NCBI RefSeq assembly: GCF_000385135.1
Contig: NZ_ARQM01000005.1
Span: 21,340 to 85,339, forward strand
Length of the DNA stretch: 64,000 bases
Direction of reading: 5' to 3'
Source of the DNA: Promicromonospora sukumoe 327MFSha3.1
GTDB lineage: Bacteria; Actinomycetota; Actinomycetes; Actinomycetales; Cellulomonadaceae
Translations under genes and position numbers: made by a program
Shown: positions 1 to 8,336 of the stretch, piece by piece
Numbering within the stretch: position 1 is the stretch's first letter
How the letters are laid out: each line of letters begins with the position of its first letter
Notes under the pieces: generated by a model
Told to the model about the DNA's origin: nothing
Database searches by the model: none
The model's input: only the letters and a program-made list of their open reading frames with translations

Positions 1-1280
1 TCGGACCGGGTGTAGAAGGTCATCGACCGGCTGCCCGGCAGCTGCTCGAGGAGCTGCTCGGCTTCCGCGGCGAAGACGTGGTCCGCTCGGCTGCGTGCGA
101 CGTGCAGCCACCAGATGGGCCGCTGACGTCCGCTCCGCACTGCCTCGCGAAGCATGGCGATCATCGGTGTGACCCCGACGCCGGCCGAGGCAAGCAGTGC
201 AGGCGATCCGTCCGGCCGCAGGGCGAAGGTGCCACGTGGAGCCGCGACATCGACCGTCGTGCCCACTCGCACGTGGTCGTGGAGGAAACGTCCTGCGCGA
301 CCATGAGCATCGCGTCGCACCGTGATGCGGTAGCGCCCCGTGCCCTCCAGCGCCGAGATCGAATAGCTGCGGACGAGCAGTGCTTCATCGTCCCCCTCGT
401 GCAGGCGGAGCGTCAGGTACTGGCCGGGCAGGGCGCGTGCCACGGGTGTCTGCGGGTCCTCCAAGTGGTACGAGGTCACGGTGCTGGTCTCCTGGACCAC
501 CCGCCTGACGGTCATCGGCCGGAAGCCCGCCCACGCGGGTCCGGCGCCGGCCGGTGAGGGGCCGGCGACGGTCGCCGAGGACAGGTCGCCGTCGAGCAGG
601 TCGCGGAACGACTGCTGCCAACCCGGGCTGAGGGCGCTGATCTCGACCGCTCGACGCAACGTCTCCGCACGCCTGCCGGGCAGGTAGAGCAGAGCGTCGA
701 CATCGGCGACCGACAGCTGGTTCCGGCCGGTACGGGTCTTGATGATGTGGTCGCCGGCGCTGACCTCGCCCTCGGTGATGACCCGCAGGTAGAAGCCGGG
801 GCGACGATGGCTCACCAGAAGTGCGGGTAGCTCGGGGACACCGAGCCGCATCCCCACGCGGAAGCACGTCACCCGGGGCTGTGTCACCTCGAACTCCGCT
901 GTTCCGATCCGGTACCGGTCGCCGATGCACACGTCGTCGTCAGCCAGCCCGGAGACGGTGAAGTTCTCACCGAAGCTGCCCGGGGTCAGGTCGTCACGCC
1001 CGAAGACCCGAGACCAGTGAGCGTAGGAGCCCCGCTGATAGACGAGGACCGCCCGCTGTTCACCTCCGTGGCCTTCGGGGTCGCCCTGTCCGTCGCCGTC
1101 GACGTTGAGTCGGCGGACGGTGCGCGGGCCTGCGACCGGCGACTTGTGGATCCCGGTGTAGACGGTGGTCCCGTTCCAGCGGACCGGTCGTGGCAGGCCG
1201 ACGTTGACGGAGAGCAGCACCGGGGGACCGTCCTCCTCCACCGGAGGGGCGGACTGCGACGGCTCGGCGGTCTCGATCAT
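1..1280 (-). CDS. MOSC domain / flavin reductase fusion, 3' end beyond window
   Basis: The reading frame runs off the left edge, so the C-terminus is missing. Residues about 20-180 form a MOSC domain: the GSFGENFTV block, then an IGDRYRIG block and VTQPRVTCFRV carrying the conserved Cys that such domains use for sulfur or molybdenum-cofactor chemistry. From about residue 240 there is a ferredoxin-reductase module with the FAD-binding motif RSYSIS and an NAD-binding stretch LLASAGVGVTPMIAML. A C-terminal 2Fe-2S domain is usual in this architecture and would lie outside. Members of this fusion family (YiiM-like) are linked to detoxification of N-hydroxylated compounds; the substrate here is unknown. 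The start is the ATG overlapping the stop of a small upstream reading frame, as ATGA. Confidence 0.85.
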   Translation of the reverse strand, partial: MIETAEPSQSAPPVEEDGPPVLLSVNVGLPRPVRWNGTTVYTGIHKSPVAGPRTVRRLNVDGDGQGDPEGHGGEQRAVLVYQRGSYAHWSRVFGRDDLTPGSFGENFTVSGLADDDVCIGDRYRIGTAEFEVTQPRVTCFRVGMRLGVPELPALLVSHRRPGFYLRVITEGEVSAGDHIIKTRTGRNQLSVADVDALLYLPGRRAETLRRAVEISALSPGWQQSFRDLLDGDLSSATVAGPSPAGAGPAWAGFRPMTVRRVVQETSTVTSYHLEDPQTPVARALPGQYLTLRLHEGDDEALLVRSYSISALEGTGRYRITVRRDAHGRAGRFLHDHVRVGTTVDVAAPRGTFALRPDGSPALLASAGVGVTPMIAMLREAVRSGRQRPIWWLHVARSRADHVFAAEAEQLLEQLPGSRSMTFYTRS

Positions 1281-1330
1281 GGCTGGGCACCGTGGGTGCT
1301 GCTTCCGTGCGGTCGACGGCGGGTAGTCAT
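1277..1330 (-). CDS. Possible 17-residue leader ORF coupled to the MOSC gene
   Basis: ATG at 1330 is preceded by a strong purine-rich Shine-Dalgarno (GGGAGAG). It encodes a basic peptide starting MTTRRRPHGSS and stops in an ATGA overlap with the MOSC/flavoprotein start. The MOSC start has no good ribosome site of its own, so translation may be coupled through this short frame. No similarity is recognised. The alternative is a chance frame next to a misplaced start. Confidence 0.35.
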   Translation of the reverse strand: MTTRRRPHGSSTHGAQP

Positions 1331-1459
1331 GGCTCTCCCTTCAGAACCTCCGGTCAGTCTGCGACGGCAGTGATGGCGGCCGGATCCCCCGTCGGGTAGT
1401 CCGTGCGGGTAGTGCCACGGAGGGCTCGGGCGCAGGGCGGAGAGCGCGTTCGGGGACCC

Positions 1460-1490
1460 TTGACCCGGGTCGAACGGCGTGTGCTACCGT
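1460..1490 (+). promoter_or_regulatory. Putative promoter of the 1634-7022 operon
   Basis: A TTGACC hexamer at 1460-1465 is followed 19 bases later by TACCGT at 1485-1490. The spacing is slightly long. The predicted start point falls on the first operator at 1500-1515, as expected for a repressible promoter. Apart from this promoter and two operators, the gene-poor stretch 1331-1633 holds nothing else recognisable. Confidence 0.4.
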
Positions 1491-1499
1491 CGAAACCGA

Positions 1500-1515
1500 C
1501 GCAAAGTAGTTTGCG
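1500..1515. promoter_or_regulatory. LacI-type operator O1
   Basis: CGCAAA-GTAG-TTTGCG is a palindrome with perfect 6-base arms just downstream of the predicted promoter. It matches the sites at 1590, 8161 and 8229, two of which lie before the lacI-family gene itself. Confidence 0.75.
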
Positions 1516-1589
1516 CGCGGATCCCGCGGATGTGATCCCTAGGCTGAGAGGGTTCCTTTCCAGCCTGGAAGGTGCGGAAGCCGTAGTCG

Positions 1590-1605
1590 CACAAACTGGT
1601 TTGCG
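1590..1605. promoter_or_regulatory. LacI-type operator O2
   Basis: CACAAACTGGTTTGCG has the CAAAC/GTTTG core and lies between O1 and the ribosome binding site of the first structural gene. Its centre is 90 bp from that of O1, which would allow looping between repressor dimers. Confidence 0.7.
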
Positions 1606-1633
1606 GGATCGCCTATCTCTAGGAGCTCAGCAG

Positions 1634-2941
1634 ATGCATGACGTCCTTGACCCCCGCGACCTGGTGCCGGACGAGGCGGAGCAACGGGCGCACAGCGGGT
1701 ACGACGTCGAGGCGCTGGTCGAGCGCGCGCGCACGGCGGCGGCCGCCAACGACCTGACAGGTCTTGCCGAGATCGCGGCGGCACTGGAGCGCTCGAGGCT
1801 CGACCCCGGATGGGCCTACACCGAGCCGGACGACGAGGACGAGCTCCGTCGGACTGCCAGGTCGGTCACCGAACTTCCTGTCGATGCGGGGCGGCTTCGC
1901 GCCCGGCTGAAGGGAGCATGGCTCGGCCGCACTGTCGGCAACACCATGGGCAAGCCCGTTGAAGGGATGAACCGCCGCGAGGTACGGCTCTACCTGGAGG
2001 CGGGCGGCGCGTGGCCGCAGACCGGTTACGTGCCGCTCGTCGATCCGGTCCCCGCCGGGATCCGCTGGATCCATCCTGACGGCCCGGTCTCGGCGCTCGG
2101 CACCTTCGCGGACGTCCCGCGCGACGACGACATCGACTGGACGATCCTCGGCCTCTTCATGCTGGAGCGCTACGGGCGGGACCTGGCGACCGAGGACGTC
2201 GCGCGCGAGTGGCTCGACCGGCTGCCTTTCACGCAGACGTTCACCGCAGAACGCGCGGCATACCGCAACCTTCTCCTCGGCAAGCCGATCCCCGAGACCG
2301 CGACCTTCGGCAACCCGTACCGCGAGTGGATCGGGGCGCTGATCCGAGCTGACATCTTCGGCTACGTCCACGCCGGTGACCCGGCGTCAGCTGCGGTCGC
2401 CGCCCTCGTCGACGCGAGGCTCAGCCACACGAGGAACGGCATCTACGGCGAGATGTGGGCGGCAGCGCTCGTCGCCGCGGCCCTCGCGACGAACGACGCG
2501 CGTGTCGCCATCTCCCGATCGCTGGGCGTGGTACCGACAGGATCGCGTCTCTACGAGGCCATCCGAGGGATCCTCGACCTGCACGCCACGGGCATCGATC
2601 ACGACGGGGCGCTGGACTGGATCGACGCCCGTCTCGGCCATTACAACTGGGTCGCCACGGTCAACAACGCGGCGATCATCGCAGCCGGCCTGTTGTGGGG
2701 GACCGGCTTCACGGACGCGGTGGCGAAGACGATCGCGGCAGGCGCCGACACCGACTCGACGGCGGCGACCACGGGCAGCGTCTACGGCGCGCTGCACGGC
2801 GCCGGGGCCGTCCCGTCCGAGCTCGTCGGCACGACCCACGTGCACGTGCGGAGCGCCGTACGCGGCTTCGACCGCATCACCATCGACGAGCTGACCGACC
2901 GCACCCTCGCCCTCGTCGAGTCGTTCCGGAGCGACCGATGA
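1634..2941 (+). CDS. ADP-ribosylglycohydrolase (DraG/ARH) family protein
   Basis: The 435-residue cytoplasmic protein belongs to the family that cleaves N- or O-glycosidic bonds to ADP-ribose or related ribosides with a di-magnesium centre. Visible family blocks are LKGAWLGRTVGNTMGKPVEG (about residue 95), the acidic metal motif RDDDIDWT (about 165) and GADTDSTAATTGSVYGA near the C-terminus, whose aspartates bind metal. The first 85 residues are a family-specific extension. The ATG at 1634 follows AGGAG by eight bases; upstream in-frame starts lack a ribosome site and would overlap the operators. It overlaps the nucleoside hydrolase gene by four bases and heads an operon with an importer, so a catabolic role on an imported riboside is more likely than protein de-ADP-ribosylation (inference). 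Confidence 0.85.
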   Translation: MHDVLDPRDLVPDEAEQRAHSGYDVEALVERARTAAAANDLTGLAEIAAALERSRLDPGWAYTEPDDEDELRRTARSVTELPVDAGRLRARLKGAWLGRTVGNTMGKPVEGMNRREVRLYLEAGGAWPQTGYVPLVDPVPAGIRWIHPDGPVSALGTFADVPRDDDIDWTILGLFMLERYGRDLATEDVAREWLDRLPFTQTFTAERAAYRNLLLGKPIPETATFGNPYREWIGALIRADIFGYVHAGDPASAAVAALVDARLSHTRNGIYGEMWAAALVAAALATNDARVAISRSLGVVPTGSRLYEAIRGILDLHATGIDHDGALDWIDARLGHYNWVATVNNAAIIAAGLLWGTGFTDAVAKTIAAGADTDSTAATTGSVYGALHGAGAVPSELVGTTHVHVRSAVRGFDRITIDELTDRTLALVESFRSDR

Positions 2942-3897
2942 GCGCGGTTCCGATCATCATCGATACCGACCCCGGGCTCGGTGAACCGGGGAGTGTCATC
3001 GACGACGGCCTCGCCATCGCCCTCGCGCTGGCGTCGCCGGAGCTCGATGTGCTCGGCCTGACGGTGGTCAACGGAAACGTGGGCGTCGGCACCGGCTACA
3101 CCCTGGCGCGCGACCTGCTCGAGCGGCTCGGGCGTCCCGACGTTCCGGTGCACCTGGGGGCGGCTGCTCCGCTCCGACAGGACATGGCGCATGTCTGGCG
3201 GGTCTTCGGCTCCGCGGCGCCGACCGGAACGGCCGGGGCGCCCGTCGGGATCGCTGCCGACGCCGCGCAGTGGCTCGTCGAGCAGGTGTCGGCACGGCCG
3301 GGGGAGATCACCCTGGCGGCGATCGGTCCGCTCACCAACGTCGCCGAGGCGGTCCGGCTGGATCCAGGGTTTGCTTCCAAGGTGAACGAGATAGTCGTCA
3401 TGGCGGGCAACGCCACGGGGCCCGGGGATACCGGCGGCCGTGGAGCTGTCCCCGACTTCAACGTCCTCGTCGACCCCGAGGCCGCCGACGTGGTGCTGCG
3501 TTCGGGAGCGAAGGTTCGCACGATCGGCGTCGACCAGACCAGCCGGGTGCGGCTGACCAGGCGGGACGCTGCGTCGCTGCGTGCGCGGGACTCCGGCAAC
3601 GGGGTCGGTGCATGGCTCGGCGACCGCGTCGATGCGTGGATCGGGCAGGAGTCGCGTGCGGGATCCAGTGACAGCGAGCCGTTCTGCATGCTTCACGACC
3701 CCCTGGTGCTGGTGACGATCCTCCGCCCGGAACTCGGCCGGTTCGCCGAGGTAGAGGTCGTGGTCGACCTGGAGCAGGGCCGTCTGGTTCTGGCCGCAGG
3801 TGCCGGTGCGGACACCGTCGCGAGCATCGCGACAGCGGTCGACACCGACGTGCCGGCGGTGCACGCCTTGATCCTCGACCGGCTGGCCGCGCTGTAG
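2938..3897 (+). CDS. Inosine/uridine-preferring nucleoside hydrolase
   Basis: The 319-residue enzyme would hydrolyse the N-glycosidic bond of ribonucleosides to ribose and base. The calcium-binding N-terminal motif is present in the expanded form IDTDPG...IDDGLAIA, with eight residues between DTDPG and the second aspartate pair. NEIVVMAGNATGPGD and PDFNVLVDPEAADVVL are family blocks around the ribose-binding residues, and MLHDPLVL near residue 245 supplies the late HD pair. The start overlaps the previous stop (ATGA), giving tight translational coupling with the ADP-ribosylglycohydrolase-like enzyme. Together they suggest successive hydrolysis of an imported riboside. Base specificity cannot be read from sequence. 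Confidence 0.9.
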   Translation: MSAVPIIIDTDPGLGEPGSVIDDGLAIALALASPELDVLGLTVVNGNVGVGTGYTLARDLLERLGRPDVPVHLGAAAPLRQDMAHVWRVFGSAAPTGTAGAPVGIAADAAQWLVEQVSARPGEITLAAIGPLTNVAEAVRLDPGFASKVNEIVVMAGNATGPGDTGGRGAVPDFNVLVDPEAADVVLRSGAKVRTIGVDQTSRVRLTRRDAASLRARDSGNGVGAWLGDRVDAWIGQESRAGSSDSEPFCMLHDPLVLVTILRPELGRFAEVEVVVDLEQGRLVLAAGAGADTVASIATAVDTDVPAVHALILDRLAAL

Positions 3898-3922
3898 TCC
3901 CAACCAGAGACGGAGGGCAACG

Positions 3923-4033
3923 ATGTCCCACAGAGACACACTCACAGGGTCGAACACCGTTCCAGCCCTGCAGCACGCCGAGCACGCCGTCACACGGCTG
4001 CCACCGCACCACCGAGCCATGGAGTCATCGTGA
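3923..4033 (+). CDS. Small ORF (36 aa) overlapping the binding-protein start
   Basis: An ATG preceded by CGGAGGG begins a 36-residue frame (starting MSHRDTLTGSN and ending HHRAMESS), whose TGA overlaps the GTG start of the binding-protein gene by four bases (GTGA). The product is histidine-rich and unlike anything I recognise. The binding-protein GTG has no convincing ribosome site of its own, so this frame may serve translational coupling. It could also be a chance frame. Confidence 0.4.
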   Translation: MSHRDTLTGSNTVPALQHAEHAVTRLPPHHRAMESS

Positions 4034-5268
4034 GAAGGAACCTGAGCGGGACTGCTGTCATGACCGCCGCCGCATCCGTCGCGGTGCTGCTCTCCGGGTG
4101 TGGCGGGTCGTCGGACGGGAAGGTCCAGATCGAGATCTTCCAGAGCAAGACCGAGGCCATCGCCACCGTCGACGAGCTGATCGCCGAGTTCGAGAGGACG
4201 CACCCGGACATCCGCGTCGAGCAGACCTCGGTGCAGGACTCTGTCACGGTTCTCAAGTCGCGCCTGGCCAAGGGGGACGTGCCTGACCTGATCTCGCTGA
4301 ACGTCAGCGCGTACTACGACATGGCGCAGAGCGACCTGCTCGCCGACCTCTCGGACACCGAGGCATACCGGGCCGTCGACGACACCAAGGCCCTCGACTA
4401 CCTCAAGGAGGCAGGTCAGACGGACCAGGCGCTCGCTGTGCCCTGGGCGACCAACGCGCAGCTGGTCCTCTACAACAGGGACCTGTTCGCTCAGTACGGG
4501 GTGACCCCGCCGGCCACGTGGGACGAGTTTCTCGACGTCGCCGAGACCGTCAAGGCCGCCGGAGGCGCGCCGTTCGTCTTCGGCTGGAAGGACACCTGGC
4601 CTCCCATGGCACTGGCGAACTCCGTCGTCGCGTCCGTGAAGCCGACCGACCTGCTGGCCCAGCTGCAGGAGGGCGAGACCACCTTCAGCGAACAGTCCGA
4701 GTGGGCCCTGGCCACGGAGAAGATGCTCGAGCTCAAGGACTACGCGCAGGCAGATGTCTGGGGTGCCGACTACGACACCGCCCTGGCTTCGTTCGCCGAC
4801 GAGGACGCGGCGATGTACGTGGACGGAACGTGGGCCCTGCCCGGCATCGAGAAGGCCAACCCCGAGCTCGACGTGGGCGCTTTCGTGATGCCGAGCCCCG
4901 ATCCGGACTTCGAGACCAAGGTCCCGGCAGGTCCGGACTCGTATCTGTCGGTCTACAAGGACGGACCGCACACTCAGGAGGCGCAGGAGTTCCTGGACTA
5001 CCTGCTGAGCGCACCCGCCCAGAAGCTGTTCGCCGACCAGCAGGCCCTGTTCTCCGTGCGGGACGACGTGCGGTCCGCGGACCCGCTCATGGCCGGCCTG
5101 AAGACCGACTGGATCGATGCCGGGAGGACGGCCACGTACTCGGACGGATTCTTCACCGGCGGTACGAACTACCAGGCCATCACCTGGGAGTACCTGAGCT
5201 CCGGAGACCGGTCCGCGTATCTCGCAGCGCTGGACGACGACTTCGCGGCGTACGGCCTCAAGAAGTAG
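4030..5268 (+). CDS. ABC transporter substrate-binding lipoprotein (CUT1 type)
   Basis: The 412-residue protein has an N-terminal lipoprotein signal ending in LLSGC, so the mature protein would be anchored at Cys24 on the outside of the membrane. The rest fits family-1 solute-binding proteins: an early block IEIFQSKTEAIATVDELIAEFERTHPDI, the hinge-region VPWATNAQLVLYNRDLFAQYGVTPPATWDEF, and a C-terminal EYLSSGDRSAYL segment. Two permease genes follow. The family usually binds oligosaccharides or glycosides; the enzymes upstream suggest a nucleoside-like or other ribosylated ligand here (inference). No ATPase gene is in the operon. Confidence 0.9.
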   Translation: MRRNLSGTAVMTAAASVAVLLSGCGGSSDGKVQIEIFQSKTEAIATVDELIAEFERTHPDIRVEQTSVQDSVTVLKSRLAKGDVPDLISLNVSAYYDMAQSDLLADLSDTEAYRAVDDTKALDYLKEAGQTDQALAVPWATNAQLVLYNRDLFAQYGVTPPATWDEFLDVAETVKAAGGAPFVFGWKDTWPPMALANSVVASVKPTDLLAQLQEGETTFSEQSEWALATEKMLELKDYAQADVWGADYDTALASFADEDAAMYVDGTWALPGIEKANPELDVGAFVMPSPDPDFETKVPAGPDSYLSVYKDGPHTQEAQEFLDYLLSAPAQKLFADQQALFSVRDDVRSADPLMAGLKTDWIDAGRTATYSDGFFTGGTNYQAITWEYLSSGDRSAYLAALDDDFAAYGLKK

Positions 5269-5292
5269 TCCACTGAAAGGCTCGGCGTCCCG

Positions 5293-6192
5293 ATGTCGTC
5301 CGGCCGCTCTCGGAAAGGCAGACGGCGAATGCGAAACGGCTCGAGAGCATTTCTGATCATGGCGCTGCCGGCTGCGGCACTGTTCTTCGTCTTCCATACC
5401 GTGCCGGCGCTCCAGGGTCTGTTCTACAGCTTCACGGACAGTCGCGGGTACGGCAGCTGGGACTTCGTCGGTCTCGACAACTACGTCCGTCTGTTCCAGG
5501 ACGGAGACGTCCTGGACAGCTACGTGTTCACCCTCGGCTTCGCCGTGGTCTCCACGTTCGCCGCGAACATCATCAGCATCCTGCTCGCGCTGGCCCTGAG
5601 CGCGAACATCAGGTTCCGCTCGTTCATGCGCAGCGTGTACTTCCTTCCCGCGATCCTCTCGGTGATCGTGGTGAGCTATATCTTCAACACGATCTTCTCG
5701 ACCGGCGTTCCGCAGATCGGCAAGGCGCTCGGTATCGACTGGCTGTCGACGAACATCCTCGGCTCGCCCGACACCGCCTGGATCGGGGTGGTGATCGTCA
5801 CCGTGTGGCGGTACTGCTCGACCATCACCGTCATCTACATCGCCGGGCTACAGACGGTGCCGGAGGACGTCGTCGAAGCCGCGCACCTCGACGGTGCCTC
5901 CGCCTGGCGCCGCTTCTGGTCCATCACGGTCCCGCTCATCGCGCCGTTCTTCACCATCAACATCCTGCTGAGCTTCAAGGACTTCGTGCAGGTCTTCGAC
6001 CAGATCGTCGCCCTGACCGAGGGCGGTCCGGGCAACGCGACCCAGTCGATCTCCTTCCTGATCTACCGGGCAGGATTCGCCGGCGGCGAGTTCGGGTACC
6101 AATCGGCCAACGCCGTCGTCTACTTCGTCATCATCGCTGTCCTGTCTGCCTTCCAGATCCGATTCCATCGCCGGAGGGAGACCGCGGCATGA
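5293..6192 (+). CDS. ABC transporter permease (MalF/UgpA-like)
   Basis: A 299-residue integral membrane protein with about six hydrophobic helices. The cytoplasmic coupling motif EDVVEAAHLDGASAWRRFWS matches the EAA loop that docks the ATPase. The start ATG follows a GAAAGG site; an internal ATG at 5330 is possible and would remove 12 basic residues. It overlaps the second permease by an ATGA junction, so the two subunits are co-translated and should form the heterodimeric channel for the binding protein encoded upstream. Confidence 0.9.
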   Translation: MSSGRSRKGRRRMRNGSRAFLIMALPAAALFFVFHTVPALQGLFYSFTDSRGYGSWDFVGLDNYVRLFQDGDVLDSYVFTLGFAVVSTFAANIISILLALALSANIRFRSFMRSVYFLPAILSVIVVSYIFNTIFSTGVPQIGKALGIDWLSTNILGSPDTAWIGVVIVTVWRYCSTITVIYIAGLQTVPEDVVEAAHLDGASAWRRFWSITVPLIAPFFTINILLSFKDFVQVFDQIVALTEGGPGNATQSISFLIYRAGFAGGEFGYQSANAVVYFVIIAVLSAFQIRFHRRRETAA

Positions 6193-7022
6193 ACGACTCA
6201 CGCGCGCAGAGCATCTCGAGATGGCTGCTGACCGCCCTGCTGGCGATCGGGTCCCTGACGATCGCCATCCCGCTCTACTTCACCGTCGTCACGGCACTCA
6301 AGTCGCCGAGCGAGCTGCGCGGCAACCTGTGGGCGCCCCCGCAGGACCCGGCGTGGAGCAACTTCTCGGACGCGATCGAGACGACCGGCTTCTTCCAGGC
6401 CCTGGGCAACAGCCTGCTCGTGACCGTGCTGTCGATCGTCCTCGTCGTCGTCACGAACTCCCTCGTCGGTTATGCGATCGCACGGAACCTGCACAAGAGG
6501 CTCTACCGCGGGCTGTTCGTGTACTTCCTCACCGCGCTGTTCATCCCGTTCCCGATCGTGATGCTGCCGCTGGTCAAGGAGATGGCATTCCTGGGGCTCG
6601 GCAACCTCACCGGTCTGGTCATCGTCTATGTCGTGTACAACCTGTCGTTCAACGTGCTGCTGTACGTCGGCTACATGAGCACGGTCCCGGTCTCGCTCGA
6701 GGAAGCGGCGATGCTCGACGGCGCGGGTCCCTTCGCGACCTTCCGGCACGTGATCTTCCCGTTGCTGACCCCGGTCAACGCCACGGTGGCGATCCTCACC
6801 GGCCTCTGGGTGTGGAACGACTTCATGCTCCCGCTCGTGCTGCTCAGCGACCAGGCGCAGTTCACACTGCCCCTCGTGCAGAACGTGTTCCAGGGGCGGT
6901 TCACGACTCAGTACAACCTGGCGTTCTCGTCATACATCCTCGCGCTGACCCCGATGGTGCTCATCTACCTCGTCTTCCAGCGGTGGATCATCGGTGGGGT
7001 CATGCATGGAGCGATCAAGTAG
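6189..7022 (+). CDS. ABC transporter permease (MalG/UgpE-like)
   Basis: The 277-residue partner permease has the usual N-terminal helix, the periplasmic ALKSPSELRGNLW segment and the EAA loop VSLEEAAMLDGAGPFATFRHVIFPL. The C-terminal QRWIIGGVMHGAIK is a typical ending of this subfamily. It is the last gene of the operon and faces the convergent repressor gene at 7089. I see no clear intrinsic terminator in the 66-base gap. Confidence 0.9.
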   Translation: MNDSRAQSISRWLLTALLAIGSLTIAIPLYFTVVTALKSPSELRGNLWAPPQDPAWSNFSDAIETTGFFQALGNSLLVTVLSIVLVVVTNSLVGYAIARNLHKRLYRGLFVYFLTALFIPFPIVMLPLVKEMAFLGLGNLTGLVIVYVVYNLSFNVLLYVGYMSTVPVSLEEAAMLDGAGPFATFRHVIFPLLTPVNATVAILTGLWVWNDFMLPLVLLSDQAQFTLPLVQNVFQGRFTTQYNLAFSSYILALTPMVLIYLVFQRWIIGGVMHGAIK

Positions 7023-7088
7023 AAGGCTGAAGCGATCAGCGCACCTGGGCCACATCTACACCAGCGGCCGGCAGAGCGCGTCGCGGTC

Positions 7089-8135
7089 CTACATGGACTC
7101 TCGGACGATGAGCTGATGCTGGACCAGCACATGCCTGGGTGGTGACGCAAGGTCGCCACGGTCCTCGATGCGGTGCACGAGCAGATCTCCGGCGGCCCGT
7201 CCGATCTCCTCGGCCGGAATGCGTACGGTGGTCAGCGCGGGGCTCACCAGGCTTGCGGCCTCGATGTCATCCACACCGACGACGGCGATGTCGTCCGGGA
7301 TGGACAGGCCGGCCTGTCGGACGGCGTCGATCGCGCCGATGGCCATGAGGTCGTTCGCGCAGAACACGGCGGTGGGTCGCTTCTCGAGCGCCAGGAGCGT
7401 GCGCATCGCCCCGAACCCGCCCGAGCGGGTCCAGTCGCCTTCCACGACGTACTCGTCGGGCAGGGGCAGCCCGTGCCTGACGAGCGCCGCGTGGAAGCCG
7501 CGCTGACGCGGACCCCCGGGCGCGTGCTCCTGCGGGCCGCTGATCGTGGCGATCGCGGTGTGCCCCATGCTCACGAAGCGATCCACGACGTCGCCTGCGA
7601 TGCGGGTGTCGTCCGCGGTGACCCAGTCGAGGTCGAGCTTCGACGCGGAGGCGCCGACCACGACGACAGGGATGTTGGCCCGCAGGACCTCCGCGATGTC
7701 ACCGTCTACATCACTGACTGCGACGACCATGCCGTCGACCCGGCGGTGGATGGCCGCCTGGACGGAGGTCGTGGTCGTCGCTGGGCCGGCATCGCCGTCA
7801 AACAGCATCACGACATGGCCGCTCTGCTGCACCGATCGCTGCAGGCCTCGAGCAAGTGCGGGATAGAACGGGTTGGTGATGTCCTGCGCGAGCAGTGCGA
7901 CGGTGCGGCCACCACTCTTGTTGAGCGCCTGTGCGAAGAAGTTGGGCTGAAAGCCCAGGTCGCCCATGACCTTCTCGACGTGCTTGCGCGTCGCGGCCGC
8001 TACCGGGCGTTTGCCCGACAGCACGTGCGAGACGGTGGTCTTGCTGACCTTGGCGGCCTGCGCGACGTCTTCGATGGTTACGGTGGCGCTTCGCCTGCGC
8101 GGCGAAGGTCGCTGCGGGCTGCGGCTGGACGCCAT
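7089..8135 (-). CDS. LacI-family repressor of the 1634-7022 operon
   Basis: The 348-residue regulator has an N-terminal helix-turn-helix (VTIEDVAQAAKVSKTTVSHVLSGKRPVAAATR, about residues 19-50), a hinge, and a periplasmic-binding-protein-like effector domain (VALLAQDITNPFYPALARGL; AVFCANDLMAIGAIDAVRQAG; IPDDIAVVGVDDIEAASLVSP). Two CAAAC-N2-GTTTG operators lie directly before its start and two near-identical ones before the operon at 1634, which indicates autoregulation and control of that operon. The effector is likely the imported compound or a product of its hydrolysis. The gene is convergent with the operon it would control. Confidence 0.9.
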   Translation of the reverse strand: MASSRSPQRPSPRRRSATVTIEDVAQAAKVSKTTVSHVLSGKRPVAAATRKHVEKVMGDLGFQPNFFAQALNKSGGRTVALLAQDITNPFYPALARGLQRSVQQSGHVVMLFDGDAGPATTTTSVQAAIHRRVDGMVVAVSDVDGDIAEVLRANIPVVVVGASASKLDLDWVTADDTRIAGDVVDRFVSMGHTAIATISGPQEHAPGGPRQRGFHAALVRHGLPLPDEYVVEGDWTRSGGFGAMRTLLALEKRPTAVFCANDLMAIGAIDAVRQAGLSIPDDIAVVGVDDIEAASLVSPALTTVRIPAEEIGRAAGDLLVHRIEDRGDLASPPRHVLVQHQLIVRESM

Positions 8136-8160
8136 GTCGCCTCCGTCGGTGGGCCGCTTG

Positions 8161-8176
8161 ATTAAACTAGTTTGCG
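8161..8176. promoter_or_regulatory. LacI-type operator O3
   Basis: ATTAAACTAGTTTGCG lies 26 bases upstream of the repressor start. It shares the AAACTAGTTTGCG core with the operon sites and supports autoregulation. Confidence 0.7.
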
Positions 8177-8228
8177 GTACTCCTGCCGATGATACACGGT
8201 CACTTGTGGCAGGGCCGTGGGGGCACGG

Positions 8229-8244
8229 GCCAAACTAATTTGCG
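8229..8244. promoter_or_regulatory. LacI-type operator O4
   Basis: GCCAAACTAATTTGCG is the second site before the repressor gene, 68 bp centre to centre from O3. It matches the half-site TTTGCG found in all four copies. Confidence 0.7.
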
Positions 8245-8336
8245 ACGATGGCTCGGAGCTTCTGCGCCGAGATTCAGGCAGGAATTCGGGATGCCCCTGG
8301 GAAGTTGGCGCTCACGCTGCTCCCCAGGGGCGAGAA

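Noticed and set aside
2938..3897. Eight-residue insertion in the DTDPG...DD motif of the nucleoside hydrolase
   Set aside because: Expanded forms of this motif occur in an actinobacterial subfamily, to my knowledge, so it is not a defect.
2782..5397. An 870-codon open frame antisense to the salvage operon
   Set aside because: High GC suppresses stops on the opposite strand; the composition is R/G/H-rich without family motifs, while the plus-strand genes are clear.
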